DNA of 59,767 bases from a bacterium (GTDB taxonomy: Bacteria; Cyanobacteriota; Vampirovibrionia; Gastranaerophilales; Gastranaerophilaceae), in assembly GCA_017478515.1 (NCBI GenBank), contig JAFVDH010000031.1, forward strand, positions 1-59,767, read 5' to 3'. How positions within the stretch are numbered: the first letter of the stretch is position 1; each line of letters starts with the position of its first letter. This document shows, piece by piece, positions 28,005 through 35,988 of the stretch. The position numbers and the translations under genes are program-made. Under the pieces are notes generated by a model. That model was not told the origin of the DNA. It saw nothing but the letters and a program-made list of their open reading frames with translations, and made no database searches.

Positions 28005-29117
28005 TTAAATATAATTTAACGGATTTTTTGTTTTACCGTTTACACGAACTTCAAAGTGTACGTGAGGGCCTGTTGAGTATCCTGTTGTGCCTTCAAGCCC
28101 AATGACTTGTCCTTTTGTTACGTAAGCTCCGTTACTTACTTTTATTTCGTCCATATGTGCGTATAGAGTTGAAGTCGGTTCACCATTTATTTTACCGTGG
28201 TCTATGATTACGACTTTTCCATAGCCGCCGTACCAGCCTGTAAATATTACTTTGCCTGAGTTTGATGCGTGTATTGCTCCTCTGTAAGGGCCTCCTATAT
28301 CTATTCCTGAGTGGAACGTTCGGCTGTTAAATATAGGGTGTGTTCTATATCCGTACGGTGATGTAATTCTTCCTGCTATCGGTTTGATGAAGCCCGATAC
28401 GACTTTTACGGTTTGGGCTGAGCTTGAAGAACTTTTACTTATCATCGTTCCTATGCTTTCAGATTGTTTTGCAAGTTCTTTTTCCGCTTTTTCGTAAGCT
28501 ACCCTGTCTGTTCTTAATTTATTTATCATGTTTTCATTTTTTGATATTGAGCGTTGAATGTATGCTTGTTGTTGATTTATTTGTCTGATTGAACTTGCAA
28601 GAATTTTTTTCTTTTCTTCTATGTTGTATTTCAGATAGGCGATTTCTTTTGCTTTCGCTCTTGCCTGAACCATATTTTGGTAGTCTCGTTTTAAAATTAT
28701 ATTTGAGTAATAAATTCTGTCTAAAAAGTCATTAAAATCATTTGCCTCTAATAACAGAACAACAACGCCCTTTCTTTGCGACTTAAAAATTTGGCGAATT
28801 CTGTTCTTTAACTGATAATCCATTGAATTGTATTCACTCAATGCCGATGCTAACTGAGTTTCCAGTGTTGCGAGCTGGTCTTTTGTATTTGAGTATCTTT
28901 GTTTTGAATAATTCAAGTCGGCAGTTGTAGTTTCCAGTTTTTGTTGGTTTTTATATAATTTGTTTGATTCTACTCTTTCAAGAAATTTAAGGCGGTTAAT
29001 TTGTTTTCTTGCCTCTTCTTTTGTTTTTACTTTTGCAAACACAACTGTTGTTGTTAACGAAAAAATAACAACAAATATAAAAATATTTTTGAGTATATTG
29101 TATAATCTTTTTTTCAC
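28005..29117 (-). CDS. M23 peptidase with coiled coil (EnvC-like)
   Basis: A 370-residue exported protein. I start it at GTG 29117, preceded by AAGGGAAA, giving a clean signal peptide (IFIFVVIFSLTTTVVFAKV). A long coiled coil covers about residues 30-230, and a LytM/M23 domain closes the protein: HSGIDIGGPYRGAIH, TLYAHMDEIKV and GPHVHFEVRVNG carry the zinc ligands. All ligands look intact, so it could be an active endopeptidase, not only an amidase activator. An upstream in-frame TTG at 29138 would spoil the signal peptide and is rejected. Confidence 0.9.
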   Translation of the reverse strand: MKKRLYNILKNIFIFVVIFSLTTTVVFAKVKTKEEARKQINRLKFLERVESNKLYKNQQKLETTTADLNYSKQRYSNTKDQLATLETQLASALSEYNSMDYQLKNRIRQIFKSQRKGVVVLLLEANDFNDFLDRIYYSNIILKRDYQNMVQARAKAKEIAYLKYNIEEKKKILASSIRQINQQQAYIQRSISKNENMINKLRTDRVAYEKAEKELAKQSESIGTMISKSSSSSAQTVKVVSGFIKPIAGRITSPYGYRTHPIFNSRTFHSGIDIGGPYRGAIHASNSGKVIFTGWYGGYGKVVIIDHGKINGEPTSTLYAHMDEIKVSNGAYVTKGQVIGLEGTTGYSTGPHVHFEVRVNGKTKNPLNYI

Positions 29118-29124
29118 GTTTCCC

Positions 29125-29229
29125 TTATTTGAATACAAGAGGAAGCATTAGAAGACCTACCGTCCAGCTTATAAATGTTACTGCTATTATCCCTATAATT
29201 AATTTTTGGTGTCTTCTGAAAAATTCCAT
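29125..29229 (-). CDS. Small single-pass membrane peptide (34 residues)
   Basis: A short gene directly upstream of the M23 gene, with a strong GGGGGAT ribosome binding site before the ATG. The peptide begins MEFFRRHQKLIIGIIAVTFI and is one membrane helix with a basic N-terminus. It resembles the N-terminal anchor of SurA/PpiD-type foldases, but it stops after 34 residues and no foldase domain follows. Its stop lies 8 bp before the M23 start, so the two are coupled. Confidence 0.6.
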   Translation of the reverse strand: MEFFRRHQKLIIGIIAVTFISWTVGLLMLPLVFK

Positions 29230-29294
29230 TTTATCCCCCTCTTTAGTAATATTTTATTATCAATTGGTTTATTTTACAATTGTTTTATTCCTAT

Positions 29295-29330
29295 TTGCAA
29301 AAAAAGTTAAAATCGTTTAATATATCTTTA
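29295..29330 (+). promoter_or_regulatory. Promoter giving a leaderless mRNA
   Basis: TTGCAA (29295-29300), a 17-bp spacer and TAATAT (29318-29323) end 7 nt before the ATG at 29330. Confidence 0.6.
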
Positions 29331-31930
29331 TGAAATATCAATTTTTGAATTTCTTTTTAGAGAGAAAAGATTTACTGAAACAAAATTCAGATATGATTGA
29401 CCCGTTCTTGTTGGAGAACAATAAAGACCAGTTGGATTCTTTTTATGATTTCTACAAAGAAGATACTCCAATGTTGTTTATAAACGGATTTATGGGTACG
29501 GGGAAAAAACAGCTTGTAAATTATTCGTTGAATTTTTTGTCTAAAGAATCTCTTGTGCTTTGGTACAACTGTTTTGAAACAACTATTTTAGACGATATTC
29601 TGCTTATGTTTTTTAACGAGTTTAAAAAATTGCAAACTCAGGGTGTTATATCTCCTTTGAAAACAAAAACAGAGAACTTTACGGCTAAAATTAATGCTTA
29701 TTTTACTTCAATTGAAAAGCCTATTGTTATTATTTTGAATTCTTTTGATTCTATTCAAAAAGAAAATACTCAGGAAATTGTGGATTTTATAAATCACGTT
29801 ATCGGCTTTGACAAAATTAAAATTATTATAGTTTCAAGAACTTTGGACAGAAAATTATTTACCGATGATTCAAAATATGAAAGAATAACTCTTTCTGCTT
29901 TGGATAAAGGACTGTTTGAAAAATATTTAAAACAGAAGAAAATTTCGCTTACATCTTCACTTTTGGAGGATTTATACAAGCATACCAGAGGATATTATTT
30001 TTATACCTCTATTACAGCAAGTATTTTGAAATATAAAAATATTGATGTGAAGGATTTTATGGAAAACTTTAAGTTAAGTTTTCTAAGCTATAACAAGTAT
30101 TTGGAAAAAGAAGTTCTGGATATTATTCCTGCTATTTCTGTTCAGTTTTTCTGGTTGCTATGCCTTTTAAGACACGGCGTTACAACTCAAATTTTAAAAC
30201 AGCTTCACTATTACAATGAGGAAAACATAGAATTTTTAACCTCTAACCAATTATTAATTCAAAATAACGGATTGATATTTGTTCACGATTATTTTAGAGA
30301 ACAAATGGATATATCAATCCCTGATAATGTGGCTCAAAAATTGCATAAATTCATTATTGATTTTTATGAAAGTCAATTGCCGCTAAAACCTTTGGAAAGA
30401 GGTGTTTTGCTTTCTCGTCAGACAATCAGAAACGAAATAGAATACCATACTCTGTTTTTACCGAGAAAAACAGAAGTAAATCCTAATGCTTATAAGGCAA
30501 TGGCAAGAGGGCTTGACTATGATTTGTCAAGATTGAAACAGAATAGGGATAATACAAATCAGGATTCCGCAGAAAGACAGCCCGACAGTCAGTCTAATCA
30601 CGAAGAAAATAAACAAAATAAGCCTGATTACATTTCTACTGTTACACCTAATGTTTCTAATATCGATATTAATTTGAATAATTTGCCGTTTAAGTTAACT
30701 GAAGATGAATTGAAATTGCTTAATATTTCAACTCCGAATAAAAATGTTTCCGAAAGAATGCAGTCTTCTATTAATATAGATGTCAGACGTGATGATGCGG
30801 CTGCGAATGATGAGGTTCAGCAGGAAGAAACAACTGATTCGCTTTCTTATTACTTAAAACTCGCTAAATCGGAAGAATCTAAATACAATTACAAGCTTGC
30901 GTGTGAATTATACAAAAAAGCATTGACATTTAGCGATGATGAACAGTATAAAGTTCTTCTTCCAAAAATATACACAAAACTTGCTTTTGCATGCCATAAA
31001 TTGTCTGAAATAGATAATGCACTAAAATATTATAACCTTGCAAAGGATTGTTACGCTCAATCGGACGAAAAAATAAAAGAAAATTATATTAAATTGAGTA
31101 TTGCAAATGTTTATTATGAAACATATAAGCTTGATTTGGCAAAAAGTATGCTGCTTGAAATAGTAAATTCTCAAGGAAATCCTCATATCCTTACCACAAA
31201 AACATATATCGCATTGGCAAATATTGAGGATAGTTTGTCAAATACAAATGCGGCATATGATTACTATAAGAATGCGTTGGAATTGTCTAATACAACAATG
31301 GATACGGAAACACTATCGGAATTATACTTTAAATATGCGTTGATATCAGATGATAAAAATGATATAACAACTGCTATTGAATATTACGAAAAATGTATTA
31401 ACATAAACAGAGACCCTAAGGTTAATAAATTCTTATCCTCTGCATATTCGAATATAGCAACATTGTATTTGGAAAAAAACGATAACGCTATAGCTGTAAA
31501 AAATTTCTTGCAGGCATATCAAATAGATGAGGCGAACCAAAATTTTGACGGAATGTATTTTTCCGCAACAAAATTGGCTCAAATTATGCAGCGAAAACTT
31601 CCTGAAAAAGCTGTGTTTTACTTTAAAAAAGCAAAGGAATGTGCTGTTAAATTAAACGATATTTTCTATCATGCTTCATCATTATTAGCATTTGGAGATT
31701 TTTATTACTCTCAAAAACAGGATGCTCTTGCGTTGAATGAATATTTTACGGCTTTGGATTTGGTAAAAAATGAGTTCTCTAAGGATAATATAAATAAAAT
31801 AGAAATGCGTATAAATGATATAAAATTCCGTCTGGGTCATGATAAATTTGCGGTTATAGAAAATGAGTATAAATTTAGAAAAGCAGAAGCAGAAGCTGAA
31901 AAAGAACAACAAAATAACGAAATTCAGTGA
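29330..31930 (+). CDS. STAND-like ATPase with TPR repeats
   Basis: An 866-residue protein. An N-terminal NTPase domain (about 30-300) shows NGFMGTGKKQLVNYS as a Walker A-like loop in which Lys replaces the usual Ser/Thr after GK, and PIVIILNSFDS as a Walker B-like strand. A helical region and a disordered Asn/Gln/Ser-rich linker (about 400-500) follow, then about eight TPR-like repeats (500-850). This resembles MalT-type signal-transduction ATPases, but no DNA-binding domain is present. The effector is unknown. It has no ribosome binding site. Confidence 0.8.
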   Translation: MKYQFLNFFLERKDLLKQNSDMIDPFLLENNKDQLDSFYDFYKEDTPMLFINGFMGTGKKQLVNYSLNFLSKESLVLWYNCFETTILDDILLMFFNEFKKLQTQGVISPLKTKTENFTAKINAYFTSIEKPIVIILNSFDSIQKENTQEIVDFINHVIGFDKIKIIIVSRTLDRKLFTDDSKYERITLSALDKGLFEKYLKQKKISLTSSLLEDLYKHTRGYYFYTSITASILKYKNIDVKDFMENFKLSFLSYNKYLEKEVLDIIPAISVQFFWLLCLLRHGVTTQILKQLHYYNEENIEFLTSNQLLIQNNGLIFVHDYFREQMDISIPDNVAQKLHKFIIDFYESQLPLKPLERGVLLSRQTIRNEIEYHTLFLPRKTEVNPNAYKAMARGLDYDLSRLKQNRDNTNQDSAERQPDSQSNHEENKQNKPDYISTVTPNVSNIDINLNNLPFKLTEDELKLLNISTPNKNVSERMQSSINIDVRRDDAAANDEVQQEETTDSLSYYLKLAKSEESKYNYKLACELYKKALTFSDDEQYKVLLPKIYTKLAFACHKLSEIDNALKYYNLAKDCYAQSDEKIKENYIKLSIANVYYETYKLDLAKSMLLEIVNSQGNPHILTTKTYIALANIEDSLSNTNAAYDYYKNALELSNTTMDTETLSELYFKYALISDDKNDITTAIEYYEKCININRDPKVNKFLSSAYSNIATLYLEKNDNAIAVKNFLQAYQIDEANQNFDGMYFSATKLAQIMQRKLPEKAVFYFKKAKECAVKLNDIFYHASSLLAFGDFYYSQKQDALALNEYFTALDLVKNEFSKDNINKIEMRINDIKFRLGHDKFAVIENEYKFRKAEAEAEKEQQNNEIQ

Positions 31931-32504
31931 GATATTTTTAGAAAAAAATAAGGTTATAAACCTTGTTAGTAAAAATGACGAAAAAGTTTTGTTTGAAAAA
32001 CATATTTTTGACAGTCTCGCAATTTCTTATTTTTTTGAAAAATATAATATAAATCCAAACGGATTAACCATGCTTGATATAGGTACAGGAGGTGGTTTCC
32101 CTGCTGTTCCTGTTGCAATATGCTATGAGGGTTTGAATGTTACGGGGCTGGATAGCATTGCTAAAAAAATTCGTGCCGTCGAGGATTTTAAACAGACCCT
32201 TGAATTGGATAACCTCTCGTTAATTAATGACAGAGCTGAAAATTTAAAAACAAAATACGATATTGTCGTGAGCAGAGCTGTTTCAAAATTGGGTAAAGTT
32301 GTTGAATATGCCATGCCTCTTCTAAAAGACGGAGGGTACTTTGTCTGCTATAAATCTAAAAATGTTTTTGACGAAATAAGAGATGCAAAAGATACTATTT
32401 TAAAAAATAAAGCTGAATTTTTAGAAGTTATAGAGTATGAACTGCCTATGGAAGAAAGCTACGAAAGATTTTTGGCGGTAATTAAAAAGAGAAAAAATCT
32501 GTAA
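31863..32504 (+). CDS. rsmG: 16S rRNA (guanine-527-N7)-methyltransferase
   Basis: A 213-residue Rossmann methyltransferase that modifies G527 of 16S rRNA; loss gives low-level streptomycin resistance in other bacteria. SAM-binding motif: MLDIGTGGGFPAVPVAI. Others: FEKHIFDSLAISYFFEK, GLDSIAKKIRAVEDF and DIVVSRAVSKLGKVVEYA. It overlaps the previous gene by 68 bases; no later start codon is available, so translation is probably coupled. The Lys-rich N-terminus is unusual but short. Confidence 0.93.
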   Translation: MSINLEKQKQKLKKNNKITKFSEIFLEKNKVINLVSKNDEKVLFEKHIFDSLAISYFFEKYNINPNGLTMLDIGTGGGFPAVPVAICYEGLNVTGLDSIAKKIRAVEDFKQTLELDNLSLINDRAENLKTKYDIVVSRAVSKLGKVVEYAMPLLKDGGYFVCYKSKNVFDEIRDAKDTILKNKAEFLEVIEYELPMEESYERFLAVIKKRKNL

Positions 32505-32547
32505 TAGTATAATAAAGATAACAATAATCCCTGTAATATTTAAAAAT

Positions 32548-32580
32548 AAGGTCTTCATCTGACGATAAAGACCTTTGTGT
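32548..32580. terminator. Possible convergent terminator
   Basis: AAGGTCTT (32548-32555) pairs with AAGACCTT (32568-32575), between rsmG and the flagellar operon. The 8-bp stem has short T-runs. Confidence 0.45.
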
Positions 32581-32643
32581 AGAAAGATTAGTGGGTATAG
32601 GGATTAGGTGTGGGATTAAAAAAGGGTAATTAGAGATTTAAAA

Positions 32644-33084
32644 TTATTTACCGATTTCAGCCGCTTTAAGAGCCATTGATTTTGAAATATTCAAAACAGC
32701 AAGGTTAGCTTCGTAAGCTCTTTGAGCAAGCATTGCATCGGCAATATCAACCATCGCATTTACGTTAGAAGCTCTGATGTATCCGTTTTCATCAGCGTCC
32801 GGGTGTCCGGGTTTGTAAATTTTTTCACCTAAAGTAGGATCTTCCATAATTCCGGTGAAGCTAACTCCACCTTCAAGAGTTCCGTTGCCTGACATAAATC
32901 CGCTTTGCATAGAACTCATTATTCCTGCGAAAGAAACACCGCCGTTTTCGGCATTTAACATAGGGATTTTTCTTACATAGTTTGGAGTATCAACGTTTGC
33001 TACGTTTTTTGCGTGGATGTCTAATCTGTGTCCATGTACTTTTAATGCATTTGCACCTATATACATTGAATCCATTATACCCAT
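32644..33084 (-). CDS. flgC: Flagellar basal-body rod protein FlgC
   Basis: A 146-residue proximal rod subunit. The N-terminal rod motif HAKNVANVDTPNYVRKIPML and the C-terminal helix (MLAQRAYEANLAVLNISKSM) are typical. It assembles in the periplasm after type III export, so it has no Sec signal. It lies 46 bp downstream of flgB, at the end of a four-gene rod operon; fliE, which usually follows, is not in the window. Confidence 0.93.
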   Translation of the reverse strand: MGIMDSMYIGANALKVHGHRLDIHAKNVANVDTPNYVRKIPMLNAENGGVSFAGIMSSMQSGFMSGNGTLEGGVSFTGIMEDPTLGEKIYKPGHPDADENGYIRASNVNAMVDIADAMLAQRAYEANLAVLNISKSMALKAAEIGK

Positions 33085-33130
33085 AATTTGTTTCCTCTCT
33101 CTTCTTTCTTTTTATACCTTATTATTAATC

Positions 33131-33481
33131 TTATTTACCTACGTTTACTACTGTTTTCATTTGTGTGATTATGTTTGACATTCTTCTTGTTGCTACTGTG
33201 TATAAAAGTGAATTGTTTTGCATTTTTACTAATTCTTCTGCTGCATTTATAGGCTCATCCGATTTTTCTGCGGCTGTCATTCCTCCGTCAAATTTTCTTG
33301 CTAATTTGGTTTCTAGTGTGCTTGTTGAGCCTCCTAATATTTGTGAAAAATTAATGTCTTGTTTTTGGTATCCCGGTGTATCCATATTTGCTACGTTTGC
33401 ACCAAGAAGTTTTTGTCTTTCTGATATTAAATTTAAAATGTTTGATGTTTTGCTTAAACTGTTTGATACGCTGAAATTCAT
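33131..33481 (-). CDS. flgB: Flagellar basal-body rod protein FlgB
   Basis: A 116-residue proximal rod subunit with the conserved segment LLGANVANMDTPGYQKQDIN and a C-terminal helix (NNSLLYTVATRRMSNIITQM). Its partner FlgC is immediately downstream. A GGATAAC-type sequence rather than a strong ribosome binding site precedes the ATG. Confidence 0.92.
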   Translation of the reverse strand: MNFSVSNSLSKTSNILNLISERQKLLGANVANMDTPGYQKQDINFSQILGGSTSTLETKLARKFDGGMTAAEKSDEPINAAEELVKMQNNSLLYTVATRRMSNIITQMKTVVNVGK

Positions 33482-33504
33482 TTTTGTTATCCTTTACCTT
33501 ACCC

Positions 33505-34221
33505 TTATGATTCTCTGATGTTTATACCTTTGTTGTACATATCGTACGCTACTTTCATTAACTGCATGTGTGCAAGCATTGAGGCATTTAGTCTTAACAT
33601 ATTGTTTACTTCGCCGTAGATATCAACGTTTGCTGTTTCCAAATTGTTTTGATATATGTAGTCGTGATTTTTAATTAATTTTGGAGCTCCTGAGTCTTCT
33701 GTTTGTACAAGTTTGTTATGACCTGTTTCTTTTAAGCTTTCAGGTGATTGAAACTGAACTAACGGAATAGAACCGATTTTTCTTGGAGTTGACATTGCTG
33801 TATCCATAACCATAACATCACCGTTTCTTTTTATTTGAAAGTTGTGTATGTTTGACGGGATTTGAATACCGCTTCCTACCATCCAGTCGTCGCTTGTTAC
33901 CAGGTAGCCGTCTTTACCTAATTTGAAAGAACCGTCTCTTGTGTATGCAACTTTACCGTCTTCTGATACTACCGGAATGTAGCCTGTTCCTTTGATTGCA
34001 ACATCATATGGATTATTTGTTATTCTTAATGCACCTTGTGCACAGTTTGTTCTTGTTGTTCCAGATACGTAACCTTCTTCTGTAAGGAATTGTTCAAACG
34101 TTACGTTCTTGTAACCTGTCGTTCCAAAGTTTGCAAAATTTGTACCTACATAACCAAGTCTGTCAAATTGTATGTTTGAATTGTTTATACCTTTTCTTAT
34201 AATTCCTTGTAAATTGTACAT
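33505..34221 (-). CDS. FlgG/FlgF-family rod protein
   Basis: A 238-residue axial protein with the N-terminal rod signature (VGTNFANFGTTGYKNVTFEQ), the FlgE/F/G central beta region (AIKGTGYIPVVSEDGKVAYT, RDGSFKLGKDGYLVTSDDW) and a C-terminal helix (DIYGEVNNMLRLNASMLAHM). It is a distal rod (FlgG) or FlgF candidate. It is shorter than a usual FlgG (about 260 residues), so which of the two it is remains open. Confidence 0.88.
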   Translation of the reverse strand: MYNLQGIIRKGINNSNIQFDRLGYVGTNFANFGTTGYKNVTFEQFLTEEGYVSGTTRTNCAQGALRITNNPYDVAIKGTGYIPVVSEDGKVAYTRDGSFKLGKDGYLVTSDDWMVGSGIQIPSNIHNFQIKRNGDVMVMDTAMSTPRKIGSIPLVQFQSPESLKETGHNKLVQTEDSGAPKLIKNHDYIYQNNLETANVDIYGEVNNMLRLNASMLAHMQLMKVAYDMYNKGINIRES

Positions 34222-34256
34222 AATTTTATTTCTCTCTCTTTACCCTATAAACTTAT

Positions 34257-34955
34257 CTATTGTGCACTGCTTAATTGGCTTATTGTTTTTTGAAGAACCG
34301 AATTTTCTATCATAAATATTTGTCTGTTGGCATCATAAGCTTTAATTGTTGGCATAAGGTTCATAAATTCGTTTTGAATAGCAACATTTGAATATTCTAA
34401 GAACCCTTGAGCAACTTCAGGATTTGTAATTCCGACTCCGTTTGAATCAACAACACCAAGAGTTGCAACATTGTCTAATCTTTTTGTGTTTTTGTTGAAA
34501 ACTTTAACTTGACCTTTAGTGTTTACAACAACGTCAGAAATTTTGTCAGGAACAAACGGAAGTTTAATAGGAACACCTGCATTTGATAGAACCGGCTGAT
34601 CTTCAAGGTTAAGAAGATTACCTTGTTTATCAAGTTTGAAACGACCGTCTCTTGTTAATCTTATACCGTCTCTACCTTGAATTTGAAAATAACCTTTTGT
34701 GTTAAGAGCTAAATCCAAAGGGTTTTCTGAAGTTGAAATTCTGCCGATAGTAGTGTCTGTAGCTTGAGATAATCCGTTAACACCAAGATATTCTGTAAAT
34801 GAAGAAACAACAGCTTCTTTTCTTTGATAACCGATTTTATCAAAACCTAAAACATTTTCGTTAGCTACACCAACAATAGCTTGTTGAAGCTGCATAGCCT
34901 TGATAGATGTTTTTAACCCATTGTCCGTAAAACGAACACCACTTTTGATTAACAT
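34257..34955 (-). CDS. FlgF/FlgG-family rod protein
   Basis: A 232-residue axial protein: rod motif VGVANENVLGFDKIGYQRKE, central LALNTKGYFQIQGRDGIRLT and RDGRFKLDKQGNLLNLEDQP, and a C-terminal helix (IQNEFMNLMPTIKAYDANRQ). It is a paralogue of the next gene and first in the operon. Two FlgF/G-type proteins plus FlgB and FlgC make a full set of rod subunits except FliE. Confidence 0.88.
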   Translation of the reverse strand: MLIKSGVRFTDNGLKTSIKAMQLQQAIVGVANENVLGFDKIGYQRKEAVVSSFTEYLGVNGLSQATDTTIGRISTSENPLDLALNTKGYFQIQGRDGIRLTRDGRFKLDKQGNLLNLEDQPVLSNAGVPIKLPFVPDKISDVVVNTKGQVKVFNKNTKRLDNVATLGVVDSNGVGITNPEVAQGFLEYSNVAIQNEFMNLMPTIKAYDANRQIFMIENSVLQKTISQLSSAQ

Positions 34956-35061
34956 TTTTTAATTACCTCATAATTTTATTTATATTTGTAATATCGGCAC
35001 TGTAAAAAAAAATTTAGGTTATCGAATAAAAAATCCTCTATTTGTACTACCTCTATATAGG

Positions 35062-35089
35062 TATATAAGAATAAATTTTAAAAAGTCAA
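35062..35089 (-). promoter_or_regulatory. Promoter of the flagellar rod operon
   Basis: On the minus strand TTGACT (35089-35084) and TATATA (35067-35062) are 16 bp apart. About 105 bp of leader separates it from the first gene. Confidence 0.65.
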
Positions 35090-35099
35090 AATTTTATGC

Positions 35100-35128
35100 T
35101 TGACATAAAAGAATTTTATAAATAAAAT
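35100..35128 (+). promoter_or_regulatory. Promoter of the tRNA cluster
   Basis: TTGACA (35100-35105) and TAAAAT (35123-35128), spacing 17. It is back-to-back with the flagellar promoter, with -35 boxes 10 bp apart. Confidence 0.75.
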
Positions 35129-35187
35129 AGAAATATGGCGTTGCTGAGGTAGAAAAAGCTAAGGCAGCGGAAAAAAGAAACAGATAT

Positions 35188-35259
35188 GCCGGCATAGCTC
35201 AACGGTAGAGCAACGGTTTTGTAAACCGTAGGTTGTAGGTTCGATTCCTATTGCCGGCT
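35188..35259 (+). tRNA. tRNA-Thr (TGT)
   Basis: A 72-nt cloverleaf. The acceptor stem is GCCGGCA with TGCCGGC, the anticodon arm ACGGT-TTTGTAA-ACCGT has anticodon TGT at 35220-35222, and GTTCGATTC forms the T arm. CCA is not encoded. Confidence 0.95.
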
Positions 35260-35282
35260 ATTACCTTATCAAGAATAAAAAC

Positions 35283-35354
35283 GCCTTTGTGGCGCAGGGG
35301 TAGCGCACTCCCTTGGTAAGGGAGAGGCCACGAGTTCAAATCTCGTCAAAGGCA
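35283..35354 (+). tRNA. tRNA-Thr (GGT)
   Basis: A 72-nt cloverleaf. The acceptor is GCCTTTG with CAAAGGC, the anticodon stem is CTCCC/GGGAG around loop TTGGTAA giving GGT, and GTTCAAATC is in the T arm. CCA is not encoded. It is the second threonine isoacceptor in the same transcript. Confidence 0.95.
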
Positions 35355-35364
35355 AATTAAATAC

Positions 35365-35450
<86 letters not shown>

Positions 35451-35452
35451 TT

Positions 35453-35489
35453 AAAGCGGATGTTTGTTCTTCAAACATCCGCTTTTTAT
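35453..35489 (+). terminator. Terminator of the tRNA operon
   Basis: AAAGCGGATGTTTG (35453-35466) pairs perfectly with CAAACATCCGCTTT (35472-35485), followed by T-rich sequence. Confidence 0.92.
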
Positions 35490-35642
35490 TGTATAGGTTT
35501 TTAGGACAGTTTTGATGAGGTTTTTGTTGGCGGTGTTGCCCATTCGTTGGGCGTTTAAGGCGAGTTTATATTGTTGAAATTTATAGGACTATTTTTCCAC
35601 TTTTGTCTTGATTTTTGTGCTATTTTACACTAATTTTCTGTA

Positions 35643-35735
35643 ATGCTGAACTTGTTTCAGTATTATTTCAGAGTCTTAAAATTTTTGTAAAAACTTATTC
35701 AATGGTAAGACCCTGAAGCAAGTTCAGGGTGACAG
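35643..35735. repeat. Dispersed palindromic repeat, copy A
   Basis: Contains TGCTGAACTTGTTTCAG and then CCCTGAAGCAAGTTCAGGG followed by GTGACAG, with the same start and end words as the copy at 39024-39153. This kind of repeat is found between genes in many bacteria. The rest of the 500-bp gap (35490-35988) holds no gene I can support. Confidence 0.7.
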
Positions 35736-35944
35736 TTTGTTTTATGCTGCTTTTGCCTTAGTCAATATTTCATTAATTTTATAAGTATAGGTTTGTAAAT
35801 CAATAGTATTATGGCTTTCAAGGTGATTTTTTCTACTCTAAACATATTTCACAATCCTCTTTTAGCATTTTAAATGTAAATTAAAAGAGTTTATACACTT
35901 TCTTTTTCACTTAAAGAATTAAGTGCATTTTTAAATTTTTTGAG

Positions 35945-35950
35945 TATAAT
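35945..35950 (+). promoter_or_regulatory. -10 box upstream of the GT39 gene
   Basis: TATAAT 39 bp before the ATG at 35989. No good -35 is visible. Confidence 0.4.
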
Positions 35951-35988
35951 TATTATTTGTTAAAAGATGAATTGGAAAGAGAATTATA

